The translations under genes and the position numbers were made by a program. From Escherichia fergusonii ATCC 35469 (lineage in GTDB: Bacteria; Pseudomonadota; Gammaproteobacteria; Enterobacterales; Enterobacteriaceae): 64,000 nucleotides of DNA. Under the pieces are notes generated by a model. The model worked only from the letters and a program-made list of their open reading frames with translations. It ran no database searches and was not told where the DNA came from. Of the stretch, positions 44,661 to 53,513 are shown one piece after another; the first letter of the stretch is position 1; each line of letters begins with the position of its first letter. Where the stretch lies: the NCBI RefSeq assembly GCF_000026225.1, contig NC_011740.1, positions 1,302,001 to 1,366,000 of the forward strand. Direction: 5' to 3'.

Positions 44661-44804
44661 TGCAAAACGAGTAAATTTAACAGATTGCGGAGATCATGTA
44701 GAGGCTGATAAGTGTAGCACATCTGGCAATTTTGTGTTTGTCATCAGCCTTATAAGATCTGCTCATTTGCCCAATCAGAAGGGTTTTATGCTTAAGGAAC
44801 GCCC

Positions 44805-45425
44805 GTGTTAGACCGTCATCTTCATCCACGGATAAAACCGTTGTTGCACCAATGTGTACGGCTACTGGATAAACCTGCCATTACCCCTGATGGCTTAACG
44901 TTGATCGGTTTTGCTATTGGAGTGCTGGCATTACCGTTTTTGGCACTGGGCTGGTATCTGGCGGCGCTAATCGTCATTTTGATGAATCGTCTGCTTGATG
45001 GTCTGGATGGCGCACTGGCGCGACGCAGAGGATTAACCGATGCAGGCGGATTTTTAGATATCTCGCTGGATTTTCTCTTTTATGCGCTGGTGCCTTTTGG
45101 GTTTATCCTTGCCTCACCGGAGCAAAACGCGCTGGCAGGCGGCTGGCTGCTGTTTGCGTTTATCGGCACGGGCAGCAGTTTTCTCGCTTTTGCTGCGCTG
45201 GCGGCGAAACATCAGATTGATAATCCCGGTTATGCGCATAAATCGTTTTATTATCTGGGCGGGTTAACCGAAGGCAGCGAGACGATTTTGCTGTTTGTTC
45301 TGAGTTGCCTCTTGCCAGCTTATTTTCCGTGGTTTGCGTGGGTATTTGGTGCGTTGTGCTGGATGACGACCTTTACGCGGGTGTGGAGTGGGTATCTGAC
45401 GCTGAAGTCGCTCCAGCGCCAGTAA
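44805..45425 (+). CDS. ynjF: CDP-alcohol phosphatidyltransferase-like protein YnjF
   Basis: This 206-residue multi-helix membrane protein has the family signature DGLDGALARRRGLTDAGGFL followed by DISLD, close to DG-x2-AR-x(7-8)-G-x3-D-x3-D. The family makes phospholipid-like head groups by displacing CMP. A specific product for YnjF is unknown. It starts at GTG behind AAGGA. It is convergent with ynjE with only eight bases between them. Confidence 0.93.
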   Translation: MLDRHLHPRIKPLLHQCVRLLDKPAITPDGLTLIGFAIGVLALPFLALGWYLAALIVILMNRLLDGLDGALARRRGLTDAGGFLDISLDFLFYALVPFGFILASPEQNALAGGWLLFAFIGTGSSFLAFAALAAKHQIDNPGYAHKSFYYLGGLTEGSETILLFVLSCLLPAYFPWFAWVFGALCWMTTFTRVWSGYLTLKSLQRQ

Positions 45426-45433
45426 TTGCAATG

Positions 45434-46741
45434 TTATTTGCTGCTGTCCGGGCCGCGCTCACCGGTTGCTACGGGATTTTTCGGATCGCTGCTCCATTCG
45501 TACCAGCCGCCGTCGTAAACGGAGACGTTATTCCAGCCCATTGCTCGTGCGTACATAAAGGTTTCGGACGCGCGCCAGCCGGTGCCGCAGTAGAATGAAA
45601 CTTGCTGATCTGGTTTGATATTCCATGCTTTCCACATAGCGGCAATATCATCGGCGCTACGCATGGTGCCATCCGGGTTATGGAAATCTTCCATATGCGT
45701 CGAGTCGCTACCAGCGTGTCCCCAACGGGCTCCGGCTATTTCACCTTTTGGCTTAATATAGCTGTAACCACTGGTCGTACCGATAAATTCTGGCCACGAA
45801 CGAATGCTCACCAACGATGCATCCTGGCGATGCAGCAGCCCACGGGCCTGTTCCATATCAAGCATCAACTGCGGTTGCGCCGGGATCTTCACGCCGAAAT
45901 CCGGTTCAGCTTTCACTTTCGGTGGCGTTCCGCGCTCAACAGGCAGTCCCGCGTCGGACCAGGTTTGCCAGCCGCCGTCCAGCAGGCGCACATCTTTCAC
46001 CCCTGCATAGAGCATAATCTGTGCTACACGCGCTGCTGCGTATACATCACGACCATATAGAATCACCGTGGTGTCATGACGAATGCCATGCTTTGCCAGC
46101 ATCGCTTTCAGTTGTTCATCAGAGACTTTATTCCACAGCGGTTCGCTTTCCACTTCATTGGTATCGATGTAATCCGCGCCGGGAATATGGCTGATAAGGT
46201 AAAGCTTAGGAGCGCCCCAGGCCGCTTCAATGACTTTCCAGTCACCGGCAGGTTTCGCCGTAACCTCTTTACCCTGTTGCAGGTCATGTAGCCATTGCGG
46301 GTAAACCAGCTGCTCAAAGTGCGGCAGTTTTTGCAGACGGGAAGGTTCGCTTAGCGCGTCACTCAGGATGGAGATATGCGTTAAGCCTGCTTTTTGCAGG
46401 CGCGTTTTGACGGCGTCGACATCTTTGTCATTACCGTACAGCGCCACCGGAGCATCGGCTTTCAGGTTATGTTGCTTGATCCACTCGTTGAGTTGTTCGG
46501 TGCTCATTTTGTCGAGCCAGCTAGCAGAAAGGTTTAAGGCGGCAGGTTCATGACCGGAAGGGCCATTTAAGGTTTGTGGCCAGCCGTTATAAAACGCGCT
46601 GGGGCGAGTATCTATCGCTTTGCCATTTTGTTGTTGAAGCTGGTCAAGAGTAAGAGGCTTCGCCAGTTCAGCGGCCCACGAAGAAGCGCAAGCCAGCCCT
46701 AAAGCCATTGCCAGCGCGGTCATTTGAGAAACACGTTTCAT
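45434..46741 (-). CDS. ynjE: Thiosulfate sulfurtransferase YnjE (three rhodanese domains)
   Basis: This 435-residue exported sulfurtransferase has a signal peptide (MKRVSQMTALAMALGLACAS region) followed by three rhodanese modules. The last module carries the only catalytic cysteine loop, SFYCGTGWRASE. The start at 46741 gives the E. coli length; ATGs 15 and 48 bases upstream are possible. It lies 66 bases downstream of ynjD and may be part of that transcription unit. Confidence 0.94.
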   Translation of the reverse strand: MKRVSQMTALAMALGLACASSWAAELAKPLTLDQLQQQNGKAIDTRPSAFYNGWPQTLNGPSGHEPAALNLSASWLDKMSTEQLNEWIKQHNLKADAPVALYGNDKDVDAVKTRLQKAGLTHISILSDALSEPSRLQKLPHFEQLVYPQWLHDLQQGKEVTAKPAGDWKVIEAAWGAPKLYLISHIPGADYIDTNEVESEPLWNKVSDEQLKAMLAKHGIRHDTTVILYGRDVYAAARVAQIMLYAGVKDVRLLDGGWQTWSDAGLPVERGTPPKVKAEPDFGVKIPAQPQLMLDMEQARGLLHRQDASLVSIRSWPEFIGTTSGYSYIKPKGEIAGARWGHAGSDSTHMEDFHNPDGTMRSADDIAAMWKAWNIKPDQQVSFYCGTGWRASETFMYARAMGWNNVSVYDGGWYEWSSDPKNPVATGERGPDSSK

Positions 46742-46807
46742 CGAAAATCCCGACATTGTAGTTTTGAGTGCGCCATTCTGAACTGACACATTGGGAAAAA
46801 CTTTGCG

Positions 46808-47461
46808 TTATCGCAGTTTGTTGTAATTTTCTGACCACTGCGCCATATCCAGAACAGAACTATCAGGAGGAACATCCTGGATATCGTGCGTTACCTGAAC
46901 GACGGGGATCGCCAGTTCGCGAACTTCGCTGAACACCCACTGGCGAAAATTATCGCGCAGAGCCACATCAAGACGGCTGAACGGCTCATCCAGTATTAAC
47001 GCTTTAGGCTGGGCGAGAAGGGCACGTAGCAAGGCTACCCGCGCTCGCTGACCGCCCGATAATGTCGCCGGATCCTGATGAAAAGTTCCGCCAAGCCCTG
47101 TCCGTTCAAGCGCATCATTCACGGCATTACGTCGGGCATTCCCCTTAAGTGTCGCCGGTAGCGCCAGCAGTAAATTTTGCCCGACGCTGAACTGGTCAAA
47201 TAACAGTGCATCCTGGAAAAGAATGCCAATCTGACGCTGTGCGGTGGGTAGCATGTCAATCCGTTGCTCATTAAGCCATAGCTCCCCTGTACAAGAAAAC
47301 TGTCCTGCCAGCGCACCAATCATCCATGAAAACAGCGAGGATTTACCACAGCCTGAGGGCCCCATTAACGTGACAATGTCACCTTTATTGACCGTAAAGT
47401 TAACGTTTGTCAGCAAAGGCCTTTCAGGCAAACGTAGCGAAACATCTTTCACGCAGAGCAT
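46808..47461 (-). CDS. ynjD: ABC transporter ATPase YnjD
   Basis: This 217-residue ATPase has Walker A GPSGCGKSS (residues 34-42; the last position is Ser where K-12 has Thr), signature LSGGQRARVALLRAL, Walker B ALILDEPFSRLD and VTHDIQD. It is the predicted energiser for permease YnjC and binding protein YnjB; the substrate is unknown. Its ATG shares one base with the ynjC stop (TAATG). Confidence 0.95.
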   Translation of the reverse strand: MLCVKDVSLRLPERPLLTNVNFTVNKGDIVTLMGPSGCGKSSLFSWMIGALAGQFSCTGELWLNEQRIDMLPTAQRQIGILFQDALLFDQFSVGQNLLLALPATLKGNARRNAVNDALERTGLGGTFHQDPATLSGGQRARVALLRALLAQPKALILDEPFSRLDVALRDNFRQWVFSEVRELAIPVVQVTHDIQDVPPDSSVLDMAQWSENYNKLR

Positions 47462-48996
47462 TAGCGGAGTCCTTGTCTGACATAACCTACCCATTTTGCA
47501 AGCAGGGCGGTCAGGGCAAAAATAATAAGCGGTAATAGCAGTTGCCAAAGGGCCTGGGCAGCGAGAATACCGTTACTGCCACCGCTACTTAACGCTACCG
47601 CTTCGGTGGTGAGTGTCGGAAAACGGCCCGCGCCCAACCACAGCGTCGGCATATACTGCGCAATACTCACTGAAAATCCGACAGCGAAGGCAATCAATGC
47701 AGGGCGCAGCATAAGCGGGCATTTCACGTAAAAGAAGATTTTGGCCCGTGACCAACCCAGCGTTTGCGCAATCAAAATTAACCGCGAATCAATGCGCTGC
47801 CAGGCGGGTTGCAGGATAAACAGCATCCACGGCATCACCCACAGCAGATGCCCCCAGACCACCGCTGTCCAGCGCCCATCTACGTTCATCCATAGCGCCA
47901 GCGTGTACTGGCCCGCGACCAGCGGCAGTGCCGGTAATAAAATGGGCAACCATAACCACAACTGGCGACACTGTGACCCCCATTCCAGCCACAGCAGCAA
48001 CAGAACCAAAGCGATGAATGTCGCCACCAGTCCCATCGTCAGGCTATTGATGAGCGCTTCACTATTGATCGTCGACTGATCCGCGAGGATCGCCAGCAGA
48101 GCCACACAGAGCACACCGGTTAAGGGTAAAAAACTCGCCAGTGTATTGCCGGGTAATAAAGGCGTGGCGGGCTTACGAACGCCATCTACGCGGGGAATAG
48201 TACGCCGCCAGCTACGCCATAGCAGATAGCCCAGCAAAACGTAGGCGGCGAGTAACAGCATCAGCAGCAGGCTGGCGAGTGCGCCTTTCGCTTGTTGATC
48301 GGCGTCGCCCTGAGTTAACCACTGCCAGCTAATTACCGCCAGCGTCGGTGGATTACCTGGCCCAAGAATAATCGCCACATCCACGACCGACAGCGACCAG
48401 GCGACAATCGCCAGCATCGCCATTGCCAGCGCAGGCGCGACGGAGGGCAAAAGCAGCCACTTCAAACATTGCCAGCGGCTGTAGCCCAGTGAATCCAGCA
48501 CAATAACTTGCTGCAACAGCCGTTTTTCGCTCAATACTGCCGCTAAGATCCACAGCAGAAATGCGCTTTCTTTCACCGCCAGGGTGAGGCCCAGCCCAAT
48601 ACCCAATTTGTCCATTGGCGGAGTGAAATACGGGAAATAGTCATAAAGCAGCCCTCCGTCAGCAACCAGCAACAGGGCGCTGGTGGCAAAAGCAACATGG
48701 GGAATGGCGAGCAGCCACGGCAGACGGGCGCACATACGCTGCCATTTCGGTCCAGGCCACAGCGCCACAATTACCAGCAGGGCAATCGTCAATGCGCCGA
48801 GCGCCGCGATGGTTGTCGATACCAGCGTTGCCAGTAAGGCCTGCGGTAACTGCGGATCGGCAAATAACGCCTGCCAGGGTGCCAACGACAAAGCAGGCGA
48901 TATCAGCGTGAGAGCTGCCGGGATCAGCGGTGCATAAATCACCGCCACCATCGCCCACAGCAACAATATTAATGCGTACCGTAACGGTGTAGCCAT
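47461..48996 (-). CDS. ynjC: ABC transporter permease YnjC
   Basis: This 511-residue permease has two fused halves of about six helices each, and EAA-type loops VLDSLGYSRWQCLKWLLLPS and LIAQTLGWSRAKIFFYVKCP, as in iron- or thiamine-type importers. ATG 48996 gives the K-12 length and overlaps ynjB by 28 bases. It partners YnjB and YnjD. Confidence 0.95.
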   Translation of the reverse strand: MATPLRYALILLLWAMVAVIYAPLIPAALTLISPALSLAPWQALFADPQLPQALLATLVSTTIAALGALTIALLVIVALWPGPKWQRMCARLPWLLAIPHVAFATSALLLVADGGLLYDYFPYFTPPMDKLGIGLGLTLAVKESAFLLWILAAVLSEKRLLQQVIVLDSLGYSRWQCLKWLLLPSVAPALAMAMLAIVAWSLSVVDVAIILGPGNPPTLAVISWQWLTQGDADQQAKGALASLLLMLLLAAYVLLGYLLWRSWRRTIPRVDGVRKPATPLLPGNTLASFLPLTGVLCVALLAILADQSTINSEALINSLTMGLVATFIALVLLLLWLEWGSQCRQLWLWLPILLPALPLVAGQYTLALWMNVDGRWTAVVWGHLLWVMPWMLFILQPAWQRIDSRLILIAQTLGWSRAKIFFYVKCPLMLRPALIAFAVGFSVSIAQYMPTLWLGAGRFPTLTTEAVALSSGGSNGILAAQALWQLLLPLIIFALTALLAKWVGYVRQGLR

Positions 48997-50135
48997 TCTT
49001 GTTCCAGCGCATTTACCCAACCTGCGTGCGGTTCAGCCAGTACCGGCGGCAGATCCTGCGGCATTCTTGATTGTAAAGTTTCGCGCTGTCCGTCAGGCAG
49101 TTTTTGCGGATCGAGAACCGAAGGATCGCCCCAGACAGCAGGGTCTGCTTTACGCAGTTGCGCATCGGGTGAGAGCAGGAAATTGGCGACAACCTTCGCC
49201 GCAGCACTGGCATTCGCGTTAGCAGGAATGGTGACAAAATGCACGTTGCCAATCATCCCCTCGTTAAAACCAAAACTGTAACTGCTTGCCGGCAAATCGC
49301 CACTGGCGATTTTTTGCTGGGCATGTGCAGGATTAAAGGTCAGCGACAGGCGCAATGTGCCAGCTTTCAGTAGAGCATCCATCCGCGCGGGCGAAGGTGG
49401 GAAATCCTTTCCTTCGCGCCATAAATACGGATGCAGCGCATCAAGATATTGCCACAAGGGCGCAGTGATACGGGCGAAAGTCGCATCGTTCGGCGCTTCT
49501 TTTAATGCTGCGGGATCTGGCGTCAGCATAATCAGTAACTGTTCAAGAAATGCGGTGCCAGTAAAGTCTGGCGGGCGCGGATAGGTAACCGTGCCAGGAT
49601 TGGCTTTAGCAAATTCCAGTAAGTCTTGCGGTGTTTGTGGTGGCAGTGGTGTAACATCGCGGCGGGCGATAAACGTCAGTTGTGCGCCGCCCCACGGCGA
49701 TTCTGCGCCTTCGACAGGTACAGAAAAATCTTCCCGTACCGGCAGTTGTGTATCGACATAACGCCAGTTTGGCAGAGTCTCAGCCCAGCCGGTTTGCAGT
49801 AAATTGGCCTCTTTTAAGGTGCGGAAGTTTTCGCCGTTCACCCAGAGCAGATCCACCGAACCGCCTGTCTCGCGCCCGGCTGCGGCTTCGGTCTGAATGC
49901 GCTTCACCGCATCTGCGGCATCCGCCAGGCGGACAATCTTCAGGTTTATATCATAATGGGTTTTCATCTCGCCGCTAACCCAGTCGAGATAGCGGTTAAT
50001 TGCGGTATCGCCGCCCCAGGCGTTAAACCAGACGGTTTGCCCTTTGGCCTCATTTTTAACTTCCTGCCAGTCACTGGCATGTGTTGCCAGAGAAAACAGC
50101 GATAACAATCCCAGCAACCACCCACAATGGCGCAT
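48969..50135 (-). CDS. ynjB: ABC transporter substrate-binding protein YnjB
   Basis: This 388-residue periplasmic solute-binding protein has a signal peptide ending ATHA before SDWQEVKNEA. It is of the family-1/6 type that binds anions, iron or thiamine-like ligands, judged only by general layout (TVWFNAWGGDTAINRYLDWV, YPRPPDFTGTAFLEQ). AGGAG suits the second of two adjacent ATGs. It is coupled to ynjC and closely follows ynjA. Confidence 0.94.
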   Translation of the reverse strand: MRHCGWLLGLLSLFSLATHASDWQEVKNEAKGQTVWFNAWGGDTAINRYLDWVSGEMKTHYDINLKIVRLADAADAVKRIQTEAAAGRETGGSVDLLWVNGENFRTLKEANLLQTGWAETLPNWRYVDTQLPVREDFSVPVEGAESPWGGAQLTFIARRDVTPLPPQTPQDLLEFAKANPGTVTYPRPPDFTGTAFLEQLLIMLTPDPAALKEAPNDATFARITAPLWQYLDALHPYLWREGKDFPPSPARMDALLKAGTLRLSLTFNPAHAQQKIASGDLPASSYSFGFNEGMIGNVHFVTIPANANASAAAKVVANFLLSPDAQLRKADPAVWGDPSVLDPQKLPDGQRETLQSRMPQDLPPVLAEPHAGWVNALEQEWLHRYGTH

Positions 50136-50144
50136 CATCTCTCC

Positions 50145-50693
50145 TTAAGAACGTTTTTCAGGAATACGGCACAGCCCCTGAGCGGGAATGTCCATGGCAG
50201 AATTAAAACGGGCTGACAGATTTTGCAGGCCGATCAATGCCGTCAGTTCGGTGAGCGCCTGAGCGTCAAAATGCGTAGCCAGTCGGGTACGCAGGGCAGC
50301 ATCGACTGTTGGTGGCGTTACGCTGGCGGCTTCGGCATACTCCAGCGCCAGCCGTTCTTCATCGCTAAAGAGCGGGCTTTGTCGCCAGTCAGCCACTGCC
50401 AGCAACTTATCGGTGCTGCCGGTACGCTCGGCGACTTTCATACTGGTGATATCCACGCAAAACTCACACAGGCACATTTGCGCAATGCGCGCGCTGACAA
50501 GCGATCGCACTACCGGATCGAGCGGTGAGCGTTTACGCTCCAGCCAACCGACAAACATCGACACCAGATAAAAGATAAACGGGATCCGTCCCCACCAGCG
50601 AATTGGACTTAGCACCTCGCCGTAATGGCGACGATGCAGCCACGCCTGCGGACGTAAACTTAAAGGAATTTTGCTAAGCGGTGGTAAACCCAT
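50145..50693 (-). CDS. ynjA: YnjA, AhpD-like carboxymuconolactone decarboxylase-fold protein
   Basis: This 182-residue protein of the AhpD/CMD fold has the redox pair CLCEFCVDITSMKV, where the CxxC-like arrangement resembles AhpD thiol peroxidase partners. A redox role beside the TVP38 proteins and YnjBCD is inferred. Its ATG shares a base with the ydjZ stop (TGATG) and it ends nine bases before ynjB, so it lies within one coupled operon. Confidence 0.93.
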   Translation of the reverse strand: MGLPPLSKIPLSLRPQAWLHRRHYGEVLSPIRWWGRIPFIFYLVSMFVGWLERKRSPLDPVVRSLVSARIAQMCLCEFCVDITSMKVAERTGSTDKLLAVADWRQSPLFSDEERLALEYAEAASVTPPTVDAALRTRLATHFDAQALTELTALIGLQNLSARFNSAMDIPAQGLCRIPEKRS

Positions 50694-51397
50694 CAGGCAT
50701 TCCTCTTCTGGCGTTCAAGCCATATTTTCTTCGCCATATAAATCACCACGGTCAGGGCAAACAGAATAAACAGTCCGGTGACAAACCAGAAGGTACCCCC
50801 CGTTAACATGCTGCCCGCCCAGGAATAAACAATAGTCGCCGGTAACTGACCAAGCCCGGTGGCGATAAAAAATGAACGAAAACGTATTGACGTCAAACCG
50901 GCAGCATAGCTGATTGGATCGAAAGGGACAAAAGGCAATAACCGGCATACCAGGATAGTGTGTTTGCCGTAGCGAGCGAAAAAGCCGTCCATACTGTCAA
51001 GCACGGTTTTACCGGTTAATTTTTCCACCACTTCGCGGCCCATCACTCTGGCGATAAAAAAGCACAGCGCCGCGCCCGCCATCGAACTGGTCCACGACAG
51101 CAAGCCGCCCCAGAACGCGCCAAACAGCGACGCATTGGCAAAGGTAATTAAAAACGCAGGCAGCGGTGCAGCAATGGCCTGTAAGATCATTAAAAAGAAT
51201 GAGACCAGTGCAGCCTGCGTGCCGTAAGACGCAATAAAGCGTTCAATGCCTTGTTGATCCACGGCGGCAAAGGCTACAAGGCTGCTGTTAATAAACTCAC
51301 GGACGCCGGGAATCAGCGCCCATGCGAGCAGCGCAACAATTAACAAGATGATAATGACGCCACGCCAGAGCCACATTTTACGGTTTTTATCTCTCAT
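50693..51397 (-). CDS. ydjZ: TVP38/DedA-like membrane protein YdjZ
   Basis: This 234-residue protein of the TVP38/TMEM64 (SNARE-associated, DedA-related) superfamily has about five helices and the conserved core FGAFWGGLLSWTSSMAGAAL then GREVV and CRLLPFVPFDPISYAAGLT. Family members are thought to flip or scramble lipids in other settings; the role of YdjZ is unknown. It sits three bases after ydjX, with no ydjY between them. Confidence 0.92.
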   Translation of the reverse strand: MRDKNRKMWLWRGVIIILLIVALLAWALIPGVREFINSSLVAFAAVDQQGIERFIASYGTQAALVSFFLMILQAIAAPLPAFLITFANASLFGAFWGGLLSWTSSMAGAALCFFIARVMGREVVEKLTGKTVLDSMDGFFARYGKHTILVCRLLPFVPFDPISYAAGLTSIRFRSFFIATGLGQLPATIVYSWAGSMLTGGTFWFVTGLFILFALTVVIYMAKKIWLERQKRNA

Positions 51398-51400
51398 CTT

Positions 51401-52105
51401 TCATCTTTGTTGTTCGGTTAAAGAGGTTTTATCAGAAGTGGTCAGTGCCACTTGTTTATAACGGGCGTAGCATTTAGCAAGCTGAATAAGAATAAACAGT
51501 ATTAGCCCTGCCAGACAAAGTTTGAAAATAAATGATAATGTTATGCCTTCAGTAACAAGGTCGCTGGCCATAAAAGTATAAATAAAGATCCCCGGCAGAG
51601 TCGTGAATGCCGAAATAAAGGTATATGGCCAAAAGGCAATGGCGGTTAATCCGTAGGCGTAATTTTGAATATTGTAAGGAAATAGCGGAATTAAGCGGGT
51701 AAGAATAAGAAAATCGATACCGTTACGTGCAATCCCTTTCTCAATAGACTGAAAGACGGTGGTATCCCCAACATATTTCAGCACCAGTTCTCGCCCCATC
51801 CAGCGAGCAATCAAAAAGGAAACCGACGAAGCGAGCGTTGCTGCAACTAACGAAAGCAGAGTCCCCAAGAATGGACCAAAAATAATGCCACTGCCAATGA
51901 CCAGGACACTACCGGGCAGCAGCACAAGAGTGGCAATAACAAATAACAGAATATAAAGGCTGTAACCGAAAATACCACTCTGGCGAATAAGTGCCTGCAA
52001 GTGAGGAAGATCGCTAATGAAATTGAATATGCCTGAAGCATAAACAAGATAAATTGCCAGAGCAAAAGTCAGGCTACCAACAACGAACTTACACTCAGCT
52101 TTCAT
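51401..52105 (-). CDS. ydjX: TVP38/DedA-like membrane protein YdjX
   Basis: This 234-residue paralog of the next gene has the core FGPFLGTLLSLVAATLASSV, GRELVLKYVG and LTRLIPLFPYNIQNYAYGLT. It is more diverged from its K-12 counterpart than most genes here. It is the first gene of ydjX-ydjZ-ynjA-ynjB-ynjC-ynjD. In K-12 the iron-sulfur protein gene ydjY lies between ydjX and ydjZ; here only three bases separate them. Confidence 0.9.
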   Translation of the reverse strand: MKAECKFVVGSLTFALAIYLVYASGIFNFISDLPHLQALIRQSGIFGYSLYILLFVIATLVLLPGSVLVIGSGIIFGPFLGTLLSLVAATLASSVSFLIARWMGRELVLKYVGDTTVFQSIEKGIARNGIDFLILTRLIPLFPYNIQNYAYGLTAIAFWPYTFISAFTTLPGIFIYTFMASDLVTEGITLSFIFKLCLAGLILFILIQLAKCYARYKQVALTTSDKTSLTEQQR

Positions 52106-52225
52106 CGTGGAGATTTCCTATATCAAGCCTTGATAATAGAGAAGTGAAAAACGCGATGACGGTATAACAAACCTAAGCTGGTCACAAATCCTTACTGCCA
52201 GTTTCTTGATTATCCTCAAGAATCG

Positions 52226-52254
52226 GCCTCCTGACCTGGAGGATGTCAGGAGGC
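52226..52254 (-). terminator. xthA terminator
   Basis: GCCTCCTGAC (52226-52235) pairs perfectly with GTCAGGAGGC (52245-52254) just beyond the xthA stop. T content after it on the minus strand is low. Confidence 0.65.
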
Positions 52255-52261
52255 TGCGTCA

Positions 52262-53068
52262 TTAGCGGCGGAAAGTCGCCCACACAGGAGCGTGATCGGA
52301 CGGTTTTTCCATGCTGCGGATTTCATAGTCGATGCCGGTTTCTACGCAACATTCTGCCAGCGGTTGGCTGGCGAGAAGCAGATCGATACGCAGGCCACGG
52401 TTATCGTCAAAACCTTTTGAGCGGTAATCAAACCATGAGAAACGATCTGCTGTTTGCGGATTTGCATGGCGGAAGGTATCGACCAACCCCCAGCTCATCA
52501 GTCTCTCCATCCATTCGCGTTCTTCCGGAAGGAAAGAGCATTTTCCGGTACGCAGCCATCGCTTGCGGTTCTCTTCGCCAATGCCGATATCCAGGTCGGT
52601 GGGGCTGATATTCATATCGCCCATAATCAGCACCGGGTTATCACGTTTGAGTTCGGTTTCCAGGTAGTTTTGCAGATTCTGATAAAACTGCGCCTTTGCC
52701 GGGAATTTTATCGGATGGTCGCGGCTTTCACCCTGCGGGAAGTAACCGTTGATCACGGTGACATTACCCAGCGGCGAGGGGATTTCCGCCATAATAATCC
52801 GCCGTTGTGCCTCTTCGCCGTCGCCAGGGAAGCCGCGACGCACAGCAATCGGCGTCTCTTTGGTCAGCAGAGCCACGCCGTAATGGCCTTTCTGCCCGTG
52901 ATAAAACACGTTGTAGCCGAGCTTCGCCACCTCTTCGAGCGGAAACATATCGTCATGAACTTTTGTCTCCTGCAAGCCAATTACATCCGGTTGGTGCTTT
53001 TCGACGATGGCTTCAAGCTGGTGAGGTCTGGCGCGCAGGCCGTTGATATTAAAAGAGACAAATTTCAT
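52262..53068 (-). CDS. xthA: Exonuclease III
   Basis: This 268-residue AP endonuclease, 3'-phosphatase and 3'-to-5' exonuclease works in base excision repair. Catalytic residues are Asn7 (FNINGLR), Glu34 (LQETK), Asp151/Asn153 (GDMNISPTD), Asp229 and the C-terminal His in PSDHAPVWATF. ATG 53068 gives the E. coli length; an ATG four codons earlier exists. Divergent from astC. Confidence 0.98.
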   Translation of the reverse strand: MKFVSFNINGLRARPHQLEAIVEKHQPDVIGLQETKVHDDMFPLEEVAKLGYNVFYHGQKGHYGVALLTKETPIAVRRGFPGDGEEAQRRIIMAEIPSPLGNVTVINGYFPQGESRDHPIKFPAKAQFYQNLQNYLETELKRDNPVLIMGDMNISPTDLDIGIGEENRKRWLRTGKCSFLPEEREWMERLMSWGLVDTFRHANPQTADRFSWFDYRSKGFDDNRGLRIDLLLASQPLAECCVETGIDYEIRSMEKPSDHAPVWATFRR

Positions 53069-53513
53069 AGTCGCTGCCATTAATTCAGATAAAGAGTGCG
53101 TGGATGGTAGCAGAATTTCGCTTTACTTACCGCCTGTTGTTAAGTGATTTGATCGATGGTTGTTAATGATGTCAACGATGGCGCAAAAAATGCCCGCTTT
53201 TGGTGCGCGCTGCGTCAGAATGGCGCAGTAATTTCCAGTAAATTTCGTCAATGATCACAATTCCAGAATTATATTTTACTTCTGCATAACATTGCGTTTT
53301 TTATTCTTTTTATTCACCCACATCGCAAACGTATTCACTTTATATGCACTTTAAATGCATATGCTTTGGTGATAACTGCTTGATTTCCAGTTGGCCTCTG
53401 CCATTTATGCACTTTTATCACTGGCTGGCACGAACCCTGCAATCTACATTTACAGCGCAAACATTACTTATTATTAACATATAAATAACTAATTATTTAC
53501 TGTAGAGGTCGCT
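53069..53513. promoter_or_regulatory. Divergent xthA-astC control region
   Basis: This 445-base spacer contains no gene. It holds the astC sigma-54 promoter (53426-53441). Upstream TGCACT-type half-sites at about 53345-53372 and the segment TTTTGGTGCGCGC at about 53199 are possible NtrC sites. ArgR, which activates ast in E. coli, probably also binds here, but I cannot place its boxes with confidence. Confidence 0.45.
53426..53441 (+). promoter_or_regulatory. Sigma-54 promoter of astCADBE
   Basis: TGGCACGAACCCTGCA has the diagnostic GG (53427-53428), ten intervening bases and GC (53439-53440) of -24/-12 promoters. E. coli astC is known to be transcribed by sigma-54 with NtrC under nitrogen limitation; the start would be near 53452. 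Confidence 0.85.
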
